A DNA stretch of 40,643 nt from a bacterium (GCA_021784555.1 JAJYHY010000029.1:1-40643), one strand, 5' to 3'. Counted from the first letter of the stretch, positions 25,717-32,627 are shown. The notes: generated by a model from the sequence alone, not told the origin. Numbers and translations are program-made.

Positions 25717-25905
25717 TCAGGGCCGGTCCCGTTCCTTCAAGGCTTCATCCAAGTCCATTGTCCGCCCGGCGGCAATGTCCGCCATGCCCTGTTTGAACTC
25801 TGGCGGAATCCAGGAATCATCCTCCTCCAGGACAAACCTTGTGACCCGCTCCCGCTCCTCGGGCGGCAGCGCCTTGATTTCTTCGATGACCTGCTCTGCG
25901 CTCAT
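25717..25905 (-). CDS. Antitoxin of the RelE-like toxin
   Basis: 62 residues from ATG 25905: SAEQVIEEIKALPPEERERV, a DDSWIPPEF segment, GMADIAAGRTMDLDEAL. The alpha-helical start with a short helix-turn and the C-terminal GMADIAAGRxxDLDEALKE tail resemble small antitoxins found with RelE-family toxins (addiction-module type). It precedes the toxin with a 2-base gap, the standard arrangement, and probably represses its own promoter. The upstream frame to 25941 gives an unlikely extension. Confidence 0.7.
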   Translation of the reverse strand: MSAEQVIEEIKALPPEERERVTRFVLEEDDSWIPPEFKQGMADIAAGRTMDLDEALKERDRP

Positions 25906-25960
25906 CCGCCGCACTATGCCCGTCGTTACAACTATCCGCAAGCGGCTTTCACGTCCATGA

Positions 25961-26425
25961 CCCCCTGGGGGGATTCAGACTTTCGTTTGCCGCGGCTTTA
26001 CCTCTCTCTCCAGCCTGGCGCAAGCGCCCCGCACCTTCCGGGATGCGGAGTCAGCCGGCAAGCTGGTCCGGGCTCTCTACTTCGGCGACCATGACCCTTC
26101 GGGCAGACTCATCGACCAAGTTGCCGAGCGCACCCTGGCCGAGGACTTTGGCGTGAGCGTGGAGTTTCGCCGGGTAGCCGTAACGGAGCAGCAGATCGCG
26201 GAGTGGAATCTCCCCACTCGGTCCACCAAGATCACGACTCACAGCCGCGGCTGGAGCGGCGGCGATTCCGTCGAAATCGACACCATCCGTACCGCCGACT
26301 TGAAGGCGCTTGTTGAGCGCGAAATCAAGCAGGTTATTGATCCCCACCAATGGCAGAGGATGCTGGCCATCGAACAGGAGGAACGCCTTACCCTCCGCCA
26401 GATGATCGGGAGAAGGGCCGCGTGA
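25961..26425 (+). pseudogene. TOPRIM-domain protein, N-terminally truncated remnant
   Basis: The open frame reads FVCRGFTSLSSLAQAPRTFR, LVRALYFGDHDPSGRLIDQV, then VEFRRVAVTEQQIAEWNLPT and VEIDTIRTADLKALVEREI. G-D-H-D-P-S-G is the TOPRIM D-x-D metal site, and the rest resembles the C-terminal half of TOPRIM proteins carried by mobile elements (topoisomerase VI A-like). There is no start codon before 26153 (GTG), and the frame is closed at 25958-25960. The upstream frame ends MTPWG just before a run of six G (25967-25972); removing one G would join it to IQTFVCRGF in frame. So both a homopolymer frameshift and loss of the N-terminal half are likely. The toxin-antitoxin pair now occupies the position where the missing half would be. 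Confidence 0.6.
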
Positions 26426-26785
26426 GGGCGGGTAGGCGGCTGTGCGCGCCGCACGCCCGACGTATTGTTCGCTCAAGGCGTAGCGCCCAAAGCACCAGCC
26501 CGCTCTGACGAATTTGATTTCCTCTTGTGTCCGTTTCTGACAACAATAAACCCGCTCGATTCCTATGTAACCAAACAATCCAAAACCGATTTGCGGCTTC
26601 GGCTGCTGTCCACTACGAAACGGGAGATTTCGACTTCAAGGACGCCGTTGAAGACACGCCCAAATCGGGCGTGCCTGAAAACGTTCCTTGAGAGGCACTC
26701 CCGTGCCTGTAGTGGCGCGCGAGTAGGTCACGCGCATTCTTAGCGACGGCAGGCGGACCCGCTGTTTACAACGGAGGAAGAGATC
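26426..26785. other. Intergenic stretch with two hairpins
   Basis: About 360 bases, AT-richer than the surroundings, with no recognisable gene. Two perfect hairpins: CACGCCC/GGGCGTG (26655-26673, loop AAATC) and AGGCAC/GTGCCT (26693-26708, loop TCCC). They lie upstream of the membrane-protein gene at 26786, which has a clear GGAGGAAG ribosome-binding site. Possible attenuator or relic repeats; no T-run follows either. Confidence 0.5.
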
Positions 26786-27391
26786 ATGAGACGACTCCTC
26801 AAAGGCTTAGGCAGCAGAGGCTGGATTTGCGTGCAAGCCGCGTTGTTCGTCTGCGTCCTAACGTTGGATGCGAGCAGCGCGAGGGAGCGGTTCGCGCTGT
26901 GCGCCATGGTGGGCATCGTAGCCTGGCCGATAACCGCGATAGCAAAGGTCCAGGACCGGCCAGGCTTGTGCGCGCTCTTCCTGGCTGGCGGGCTTTCCCT
27001 GGTCGCCGGGGGGAGCCGGTTGCACGAAGCCATAACCCACGTCGGTCCGGGAGTCGTGGAGGTTGGAGGAGAGGAGCCTGGAACGGGCGGGGCCATCGCA
27101 ACAGATGAGCACGCCTTGCTCGTTGGGGTGCGTCAGTACCGGCGGGAGATGTGGAGCGAGGCGGGGGTGCTCTTTCTCCTTGGCGGAGCGGTGATGTGGG
27201 GAGCGTTTCGCCTCTGGAGTGAAAGAAACCAGATGGAGAGACTCACCTTGCCAGTGGCTGGCCGCAAGGATTTGAAGAATGTCGGTCGTGTAGATGTCAC
27301 CTGCACCGATGGACACAGACCACTTGGCGCTTCGCGGGGTTCGGATACGATGCCAAACGACCGGCACGAGCAGGAACACACCGGCGGCTAG
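26786..27391 (+). CDS. Predicted membrane protein of unknown function
   Basis: 201 residues; ATG at 26786 preceded by GGAGGAAG, so the start is well supported. Hydrophobic segments lie at about 13-27, 36-53, 61-76 and 125-144, with a short soluble loop between the third and fourth. The C-terminal tail from about 155 is hydrophilic and resembles no family. No homologous family was recognised. It ends in an amber stop at 27389-27391; the same frame stays open for another 252 codons, so the following ORF may have been the cytoplasmic part of the same protein. Base composition of the tail is more AT-rich than the housekeeping genes, fitting horizontal origin. Confidence 0.55.
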   Translation: MRRLLKGLGSRGWICVQAALFVCVLTLDASSARERFALCAMVGIVAWPITAIAKVQDRPGLCALFLAGGLSLVAGGSRLHEAITHVGPGVVEVGGEEPGTGGAIATDEHALLVGVRQYRREMWSEAGVLFLLGGAVMWGAFRLWSERNQMERLTLPVAGRKDLKNVGRVDVTCTDGHRPLGASRGSDTMPNDRHEQEHTGG

Positions 27392-28150
27392 TTCGCCGAC
27401 AGCCCCGGCGTTACAGCTATTGCGGGTGGCGCGTGGAACGTAGCAAAGCACATAGCCACCGAATGGGGACGTGATGTCTCGCGCTCGCTGGGCCTCCCTG
27501 AGCAAGATGCCTGGAAGGCATTTAAGAGGCAACTCGCCGCAGTCTGGTTCGGGCCACCAGAAAGGCGCCTCTTCCTGCCGGATTGGTCAGTCGCGGACGC
27601 GTTGGCATATGCACGCCGGTTTCCGGATAGAAATGTACGCGTCTCCTCTTTTCCGCGGGACATCGCATGCCACGCAAAATCCATCCGGCTGCCAGCGGAC
27701 CAGAAGGACCGCTGGTTGGCAACCCTGGCATCGCTGGAGCGCAAGATCCTCATCGAGGTCTTCCCCGAGTCCTCTTCGGACACCGGAATCTGCCTTCGGC
27801 GCTTCACCTCCGCCTTCGGAGAGGACGTCTTTTACGAGGCAGGAATGGGACAAGCGATGGCTGTCTTCGAGGAGGAGCAAGGAAAGCACCCGAAAGTGTT
27901 CGCCTCAAAGAAGTGTCCAATGCGATTCTCAATGCAGGGGCAAGGTCCAGGTCTGGACGTCACGAAGATAAAGAGGCGGCTGCGGTTGCTGATCCAAAAG
28001 CACGACACGAGCATTCAAAGCAGACGCTCGGCCATTTGCAGAAGGATCGGGATGGATGGATTAGGCATTGAAGGGTACTTCAACCCCAACACAAAGGACG
28101 ACTTGGTCGTTGTGGATTTCGACCTCCCTCTAGATCTTGCGTTCATGTAG
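27392..28150 (+). CDS. Open frame of unknown function, in frame with the preceding membrane protein and without its own good start
   Basis: From 27392 to 28150 the frame is open for 252 codons. There is no ATG or GTG before the TTG at 27602, which lies inside what looks like coding sequence. The product has a mixed alpha/beta look (GAWNVAKHIATEWGRDVSRS, EDVFYEAGMGQAMAVFEEEQ, YFNPNTKDDLVVVDFDLPLD) and no recognised motif. Two readings are possible: an amber mutation splits one 454-codon gene that began at 26786, or this is a gene that lost its 5' end. Coding quality is supported by codon phase consistency only. It lies in the island and has no obvious partner. Confidence 0.45.
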   Translation, partial: FADSPGVTAIAGGAWNVAKHIATEWGRDVSRSLGLPEQDAWKAFKRQLAAVWFGPPERRLFLPDWSVADALAYARRFPDRNVRVSSFPRDIACHAKSIRLPADQKDRWLATLASLERKILIEVFPESSSDTGICLRRFTSAFGEDVFYEAGMGQAMAVFEEEQGKHPKVFASKKCPMRFSMQGQGPGLDVTKIKRRLRLLIQKHDTSIQSRRSAICRRIGMDGLGIEGYFNPNTKDDLVVVDFDLPLDLAFM

Positions 28151-28383
28151 CCGACTGGTGCCTCAACTCTTCGCGCCATCTTCCAACACACGCTCCTGCC
28201 GCCTTCCCGCAGACTCAGGAAGCGCCGGATCATCACCGACCTCCGACGCAATTCGCCATTCCCCGCATGCAGAATATCAGTTGCGAATTCGTGATCCCAA
28301 CCACTACCGCATCGGCCACCAGGCCCAGTGCCAGAAGCGATAGAGCTTTCTGCGGTTGTGCATTGAGCGCTCCCATAATCGCA

Positions 28384-28521
28384 ACCATCATCCAGCGCCA
28401 GCGCCACCACCGCCTGCCCGGCCGCCAGCTCGCCCACGTGCGTATACTGCCGCGTCATCGCCGGGTCGCCGTGCCCGTGCCCGACGACAATCGCCTCGAC
28501 CACAGCCAGCGGCGCGTTGCC
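28384..28521 (-). pseudogene. Tyrosine recombinase C-terminal fragment
   Basis: The minus strand reads NAPLAVVEAIV, then GHGHGDPAMTRQYTHVGELA, then AAGQAVVAL, the C-terminal end of a tyrosine integrase with the nucleophile tyrosine in R-Q-Y (28444-28446). GHGHG looks like a 6-base tandem duplication of GGGCAC; the normal sequence would be IVGHGDPAM. Upstream the frame runs into stops and the catalytic R and K regions are absent. The missing middle and the N-terminal fragment at 30691-30979 on the same strand suggest one former gene. Confidence 0.7.
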
Positions 28522-28598
28522 CTCGTCGCCGTCACGCTTTGGATCATCCCACGCGCCTTCAAAAACGCCCTCTTCTCTCGGCTATTCGCCCACTTCGT

Positions 28599-28679
28599 TT
28601 ACGACATCCTGAAAGCTATCGCGATAGGGGGGCTTTGTCCCACCAGTTCATCGCGGTCGCGAAGGAGTGAGTCAAGCAT
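28599..28679 (-). pseudogene. Short ORF behind the SWIM gene with strong ribosome-binding site, probably a gene remnant
   Basis: ATG at 28677-28679, 3 bases after the SWIM gene stop, preceded by GGAGGTGA, encodes 26 residues (LDSLLRDRDELVGQSPPIAI) before a TAA. A run of six C in the sequence sits at the point where a frame change would continue as YRDSFQDVVNEVGE before another stop. It looks like the first codons of a lost or frameshifted gene translationally coupled to the SWIM gene. Confidence 0.45.
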
Positions 28680-28682
28680 GGC

Positions 28683-29525
28683 TCACCTCCGGACTCCCGT
28701 CCCGGCCGGCGGCGGAAGGACGCGTTCAATGTTCGTGTATTTGCCGTCAGGGCTGGGTTTGGTGACCACTCGGCAGGGCAGATTGAACGTCATCCCGTCG
28801 GCGATGACCGCCCCCACGTCAGCGTATCTGGCATCGGTGACGGCTCCGGCCAACTGCCTCTCGCTACCGAACAGCTTAAGCACGTGGCCGTTGACCTGGA
28901 TGTTGAGGAAGAGGCGCTTGCCCCATTTACCGTTCATGGAGGCAACGGCGAGCATCTGGCCCGGCACGGCATTGGCCGTGTCCTGGCTGTTGTTGCCGTT
29001 GCCCGCTGTCTTCCCGTTCTTCCCGTTGCCGTTCGTCTTGATGAAGCCGTTGGCGATATCCGCCTGGAGCGCAAGAATCTTTCCGGCGCGGCTCTTGAGT
29101 TCCTCCGGCGTGCTCTTGCCAATCGGCAGAGAGAACTCAACCGAGAGGGAATCGATCCGGCCGTCCGGGCTGACGCTGCGCTTCAGGAGCATCACGGCGC
29201 CGTTGCCGTTCTTGCCGGCGGGCGCTTTCCGGGCGGTGCTGGTTGGCGGCTGGTTGCCGCTGCGGCTCCCGGCCGGCGCCGGCGTCGCCTCCGCTTGCGG
29301 CGGACTCGGCGTGTTCATTTCCTGGAGCACGGCCAGGATGTGCTTGCAAAGGTATTCCGGGTCGCCATCGTGGCTCCCGAACTCCGGGCAGGTGCAGTGC
29401 GGTTCATCGGGCAGTCCGGTGACCACATATTGCTTTGCCGGTGTCAGTGGCGAACAGACCCGAAACCCTTCGTCCGTCTTGGCGATGACGAAGGTCTCAG
29501 TGCCTGAAGTCGTTGTGGTATTCAT
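28683..29525 (-). CDS. SWIM zinc-finger domain protein with Gly/Asn-rich linker
   Basis: 280 residues from the ATG at 29525, which follows AAGGAAGGATAG, a clear Shine-Dalgarno sequence; longer starts are not supported. Near the N-terminus CTCPEFGSHDGDPEYLCKH fits the SWIM pattern C-x-C-x13-C-x-H (C44, C46, C60, H62), a zinc-binding, probably nucleic-acid- or protein-binding module. A proline/alanine linker and two Gly/Asn-rich stretches (KNGNG; NGNGKNGKTAGNGNN) separate two globular parts (AVMLLKRSVSPDGRIDSLSV; LFLNIQVNGHVLKLFGSERQ). SWIM proteins of this kind are seen in mobile elements with unknown role. It is divergent from the XamI-like gene (36 bases between starts), so a shared promoter region is likely. 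Confidence 0.75.
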   Translation of the reverse strand: MNTTTTSGTETFVIAKTDEGFRVCSPLTPAKQYVVTGLPDEPHCTCPEFGSHDGDPEYLCKHILAVLQEMNTPSPPQAEATPAPAGSRSGNQPPTSTARKAPAGKNGNGAVMLLKRSVSPDGRIDSLSVEFSLPIGKSTPEELKSRAGKILALQADIANGFIKTNGNGKNGKTAGNGNNSQDTANAVPGQMLAVASMNGKWGKRLFLNIQVNGHVLKLFGSERQLAGAVTDARYADVGAVIADGMTFNLPCRVVTKPSPDGKYTNIERVLPPPAGTGVRR

Positions 29526-29560
29526 AACTATCCTTCCTTTCCGTATGTAATTGCGGTGTT

Positions 29561-30499
29561 TTGGGGGCGGTCTTGGGAAGCGCGCGCTCCGTTGATCTTT
29601 ATAATGCCTGGTTTCTTGAGTTCGCCCCAAAGGCATTTCGAGAAACACGAATCGAAACGACTAGAACTGTCGAGCAGGCATTGGAATGGACCGAGTCCAT
29701 GAGGTCTATCACGCCGGAGGTGCTGGTAGCGCATCCGAAAATCATTCCTATGTTGCGAATGAGCACCTGTCCGCCTATCGCACGCGATCGGCTCATCGGC
29801 CTAGCCCAGGTGTCTCCCTCTCTTGTCCGCTCCATGGAGATTGAGGGAAGGGTCCCGCCGAAGATGCTCCAGCTTCAACTCGAAAAGGCGATTTTCAAGA
29901 TCATCTCGACCATTACTGCCATGGTCGATCCAGACATTTTTGTCTGGCTCAGAAGATCTGTTCCACCGGAGGAAGTTGAAATTCACCGTGCCGCAACCAT
30001 CGTGGCCGATAGGCTTTGTGGGGCTGTTGCTGACCCCATTGTCCGTAATGCACAGGAACAGCGGCAACTCGGGCTCATCGCTCAATGGTTGCAGAAGCGC
30101 GGCTATCGACAGATCAAGCAGAGCGACGCGAGGAGTCTCGCAATTTTCCCTGCGGGTACATTCGCATTCCGATATAATGTTCCAGTGGTCCATGATGATA
30201 GGGGCGGAAAGGTCAATATTCCCATTGATGTTGTTATCAGCCCAAAGTCAAAGCTCCGGGGCGTGTTGCCGCTTCTGGTCGAGGCAAAGTCCGCTGGCGA
30301 CTTTACAAACGTCAACAAGCGGCGGAAGGAGGAAGCAACGAAAATAAACCAACTCCGCAAGTCGTATGGAAAAAAAGTCAGATTTGCGCTCTTTCTCTGC
30401 GCGTACTTTGATTCTGGCTATTTGGGATATGAAGCGGCTGAGGGCATCGACTGGGTATGGGAACACCGAATTGATGACCTGGCACAGTTTGGACTTTAG
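29561..30499 (+). CDS. XamI-like type II restriction endonuclease
   Basis: 312 residues from the TTG at 29561. The C-terminal half has a PD-(D/E)xK site: PID (D223) followed by PLLVEAKSAGDFTNVNKRRK with E241-A-K243, and then conserved helix KINQLRKSYG and a FDSGYLGYEA tail as in the XamI family. The helical N-terminal half (ITPEVLVAHPKIIPMLR, then LIGLAQVSPSLVRSMEIEG) also fits. XamI enzymes cut at GTCGAC, but the site cannot be inferred here. TTG is the first start; there is no ATG before residue 47, so the N-terminus may be truncated or rely on TTG. The following gene is the start of the cognate-type methyltransferase, only 3 bases away, but truncated. If active, self-cutting would need another methyltransferase or a dead enzyme. 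Confidence 0.65.
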   Translation: MGAVLGSARSVDLYNAWFLEFAPKAFRETRIETTRTVEQALEWTESMRSITPEVLVAHPKIIPMLRMSTCPPIARDRLIGLAQVSPSLVRSMEIEGRVPPKMLQLQLEKAIFKIISTITAMVDPDIFVWLRRSVPPEEVEIHRAATIVADRLCGAVADPIVRNAQEQRQLGLIAQWLQKRGYRQIKQSDARSLAIFPAGTFAFRYNVPVVHDDRGGKVNIPIDVVISPKSKLRGVLPLLVEAKSAGDFTNVNKRRKEEATKINQLRKSYGKKVRFALFLCAYFDSGYLGYEAAEGIDWVWEHRIDDLAQFGL

Positions 30500-30502
30500 A
30501 CC

Positions 30503-30689
30503 ATGGTGCCGCGCAGCGAAATCCACACAGCGAAGGAAGAGGCCCAGCAGGCTGTTGAGATCCTCAGCACCCAAGAGGAGCGAAACGAGCTTGGACAGTT
30601 TTCGACCCCACCGGGGCTAGCGTCACAGATTATCGCCGTTGCGCTCACCTATTTGCCTCGTCGTGAGCCGATCCGGTTCCTCGAACCTC
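30503..30689 (+). pseudogene. DNA methyltransferase N-terminal fragment, cut off at motif I
   Basis: The ATG at 30503, 3 bases after the endonuclease stop, reads EERNELGQFSTPPGLASQII, then YLPRREPIRFLEP. G-Q-F-S-T-P-P followed by F-L-E-P is the start of gamma-type N6-adenine methyltransferases, where motif I (F-L-E-P-x-x-G-x-G) should follow at once. Instead at about 30689 the sequence changes to the inverted 5' part of an integrase, and the frame continues as unrelated residues to 30841. Neither motif I nor the N/D-PPY catalytic motif is present, so no methylation is possible from this gene. Confidence 0.75.
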
Positions 30690-30690
30690 G

Positions 30691-30979
30691 TGGACTCCGA
30701 GCGTCCCTCTCGGATGCCCTGGAACTTTTCAAGCAACTGCGCCAGCGTGGTTTTGCCGGCATCCGTGCTCACGCTTTCCAGGCTCGCAATCCAGTCCTTG
30801 AGCCTCCGCTCGGCCAGCTTGCGATCGGTGGTGTCGAGTGAATGCTCTTTGCGCTTGCCGCCCCGCTTCTTTATTCCATAGTACGTCCCGTTGACCGTAT
30901 GTTTAAAAAGACACGGATGATTTGGAATCTTCGCCAGGAGCTGCCTCGTGCTGAGGTGCTTTGCTCTGTCCATAATCAC
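30691..30979 (-). pseudogene. Tyrosine recombinase N-terminal fragment
   Basis: On the minus strand from 30979 the product starts MIMDRAKHLS, then HTVNGTYYGIKKRGGKRKEH, DTTDRKLAERRLKDWIASLE and AQLLEKFQGI. This matches the N-terminal arm-binding and core-binding start of verrucomicrobial integrases. At about residue 96 (near 30691) homology ends exactly where the methyltransferase fragment on the other strand ends. No catalytic residues are included. The collinear C-terminal piece is at 28384-28521. Confidence 0.7.
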
Positions 30980-31067
30980 GCTGCGATTCTACGGGGTGAC
31001 AAACGGGGGTGTCAACAGAAGAATGCAGTTCTCAGAATGCACGTAACCTATTGGATATAAAGCTATT

Positions 31068-31143
31068 GGGCGCTTGGCGCAGCGGTTAGCGCGTCTCGTT
31101 TACACCGAGTAGGTCGGGGGTTCAAATCCCTCAGCGCCCACCA
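31068..31143 (+). tRNA. tRNA-Val (anticodon TAC)
   Basis: 76 bases with the 3' CCA. Acceptor arms GGGCGCT and AGCGCCC pair. The anticodon arm (TCTCG/CGAGT, outer pair T-T mismatched) encloses loop TTTACAC with anticodon TAC at 31101-31103. D- and T-arms (GGGGG TTCAAAT CCCTC) are standard. It marks the right side of the island. The last 13 bases overlap the 3' end of moaE on the opposite strand. An AT-rich TATAAA at 31056-31061 could be the -10 element. Confidence 0.93.
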
Positions 31144-31532
31144 GCTTTAAGGGGTCTCTTCCAGATGGGAACGACCTGTTTCATTTGGTCGATGAGCCAT
31201 TGGCAGGCCTGAAAGGCCTCACCTCGGTGCGCGGCAACGACCTCCACCCAGAGCGAAGGCTCATTGACCCGCACCCGGCCTAAGCGATGCACCAGGCGCA
31301 CCGATTCGACCGGCCATCGTTTCTCCACCTGGTCAAACAGGAGATTGAATTGGTGCTCGGCCATCGCCCGGAAGGATTCGTACTCAAGGGCCTCAACCAA
31401 GGCGTCCCCCTCGATTTGTCTCACAACGCCCAGGAAACAGACCACCGCCCCCATGTCCTGGGACATCTTGCGGGTGGCCAGGAGGCTCGCCTCGTCGATG
31501 GGGTCGGCCGTTATCAAAAGCTGACGCAGCAT
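31131..31532 (-). CDS. moaE: Molybdopterin synthase catalytic subunit MoaE
   Basis: 133 residues. It transfers sulfur from the MoaD thiocarboxylate to cyclic pyranopterin monophosphate to give molybdopterin in the cytoplasm. Family features: CFLGVVRQIEGDALVEALEY, VHRLGRVRV, VAAHRGEAFQACQWLIDQMK with H102/R103 and K118, and VPIWKRP with the catalytic-type K125. The C-terminus ends at GGR, a few residues shorter than typical, with the stop formed by the tRNA-Val T-arm/acceptor sequence on the other strand. moaD lies 170 bases upstream on the same strand with a CATT repeat between, so they are probably co-transcribed. Confidence 0.93.
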   Translation of the reverse strand: MLRQLLITADPIDEASLLATRKMSQDMGAVVCFLGVVRQIEGDALVEALEYESFRAMAEHQFNLLFDQVEKRWPVESVRLVHRLGRVRVNEPSLWVEVVAAHRGEAFQACQWLIDQMKQVVPIWKRPLKAGGR

Positions 31533-31612
31533 CAGTTCTCCGATAAGGGTCTAGGCGCTTTCGCCGCGTGCGCGGCTAAAGTGAGGTTCTCCTGCGGAGA
31601 GCAGCCCCGATT

Positions 31613-31650
31613 GGGCATTGATCATTAAGCATTGCTCATTAGTCATTGAG
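31613..31650. repeat. CATT-containing short repeat array
   Basis: GGGCATTGATCATTAAGCATT and the following bases repeat CATT at intervals of 6-7 bases, like one arm of the inverted array at 5101-5177. It lies between moaE and moaD. No coding content is present in this 170-base spacer. Confidence 0.55.
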
Positions 31651-31701
31651 AACGCTCGCGCGTCAGCGACAACATGTTTGTCCTTGTCCTTCACCAACGG
31701 G

Positions 31702-31947
31702 CTAGCCCCCTTGTACCGGTGGGAATAACGAGACTTCATCGCCCTCTTTCAACACGTAACCCGGGGGCTGGTATTCAAGTCCGACGGCGATCAGCGCGGA
31801 TTTTCGCATTCCAGCCAGCTTGGGGAACCGCTCGACAACCTGGTCCAGCAATCCATCGAGCGTGCTCCCCTCGGCAATTGTCTCCTGGAGACTCGCGCAA
31901 CCGGCCAGTTCTTTGAAAAAGGAGTAAAATGAGACCTTCACCTGCAT
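31702..31947 (-). CDS. moaD: Molybdopterin synthase small subunit MoaD
   Basis: 81 residues with ubiquitin-like fold pattern (VKVSFYSFFKELAGC, TLDGLLDQVVERFPKL, GDEVSLFPPVQGG) and the essential C-terminal G-G, which is adenylated by MoeB and converted to a thiocarboxylate. It works with MoaE. The start overlaps the hpt gene end by 10 bases, so the two are translationally coupled in one operon hpt-moaD-moaE. No moaA, moaC or moeB is in the window. Confidence 0.93.
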   Translation of the reverse strand: MQVKVSFYSFFKELAGCASLQETIAEGSTLDGLLDQVVERFPKLAGMRKSALIAVGLEYQPPGYVLKEGDEVSLFPPVQGG

Positions 31948-32627
31948 GACATATCCTGCGCCGAAAGGCGGGATTCTGCGCCCGCCGGCGTGGTTTCCTG
32001 CGGCGCCGGCTGGTAGATGGACGTTTTCGCCAGGCCAGGTCGCCCTTCAGCCTGAGCCTGCTGATAGACCTCTGGGCGCAGCACGCCGACGAAGGGCAAG
32101 TTCCGGTATCGTTCGGCGTAATCCAGCCCATAGCCTACGACGAAAAGATCGGGAACATCAAACCCGACGTAATCAGCCTTAATCGGCTCGACGCGGCGGG
32201 CGGCCTTGTCGAGCAGGACGCAAATCCTGATTTGGCGCGGCTGGAGGGCGCGCAGTTTGGCCAGGACGCGGCTGAGGGTCCGGCCGGTGTCGAGGATGTC
32301 ATCGACGAGCAGCACATCGCGCTCGCGCACATTGAGCCGCAGTTCCTTGGTGAAGGCGAGCTGGCCCGACTCGGTCCCCGCGCCGTAGCTGGATACGCCC
32401 ATGAAATCCAGCCGCAAGGGGAGGGACAGGTTCCGGATAAGATCCGCCAGAAACAGCACCGTCCCGTTGAGCAGGGAGACCACCACCATCTCACGGCCCG
32501 TGAAATCGCGCTGGATAGCGCGCGCCATGGCGCGAATGCGGCGCGCAAGCTGCTCCCGGGTGATCAGGATTCTCTGGACGTCCCTGCGCCACCGCGCCGG
32601 GACGGCCGCTGTCCGCCTGGATTTCAT
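31938..32627 (-). CDS. hpt: Hypoxanthine phosphoribosyltransferase
   Basis: 229 residues. Converts hypoxanthine (and usually guanine) with PRPP to nucleotide in purine salvage. Features: VVVSLLNGTVLFLADLIR, then MGVSSYGAGTESGQL, and the PRPP-binding loop VLLVDDILDTGRTL, followed by KADYVGFDVPDLFVVGYGLD and LPFVGVLRPEVY. The first 15 residues (KSRRTAAVPARWRRD) and the last 35 (after VLRPEVYQQ) are longer than usual; a later start near residue 17 (VQRILITREQ) is possible. It is first in the hpt-moaD-moaE operon. Confidence 0.93.
   Translation of the reverse strand: MKSRRTAAVPARWRRDVQRILITREQLARRIRAMARAIQRDFTGREMVVVSLLNGTVLFLADLIRNLSLPLRLDFMGVSSYGAGTESGQLAFTKELRLNVRERDVLLVDDILDTGRTLSRVLAKLRALQPRQIRICVLLDKAARRVEPIKADYVGFDVPDLFVVGYGLDYAERYRNLPFVGVLRPEVYQQAQAEGRPGLAKTSIYQPAPQETTPAGAESRLSAQDMSCR

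Noticed and set aside
26786-28150. Selenocysteine or pyrrolysine readthrough at TAG 27389
   Set aside because: There is no SECIS-like structure seen (and TAG is not the Sec codon), no pyl genes in view, and no family support; a nonsense mutation or separate genes are simpler.
28267-29550. 427-codon plus-strand open frame opposite the SWIM gene
   Set aside because: The minus-strand frame has a SWIM motif and a Shine-Dalgarno start; the plus-strand product is low-complexity and structureless.
23859-31143. Direct repeat of the tRNA-Leu 3' end marking the other end of the island
   Set aside because: Not found by eye; the tRNA-Val T-arm shares only the general TTCAA core expected of any tRNA.
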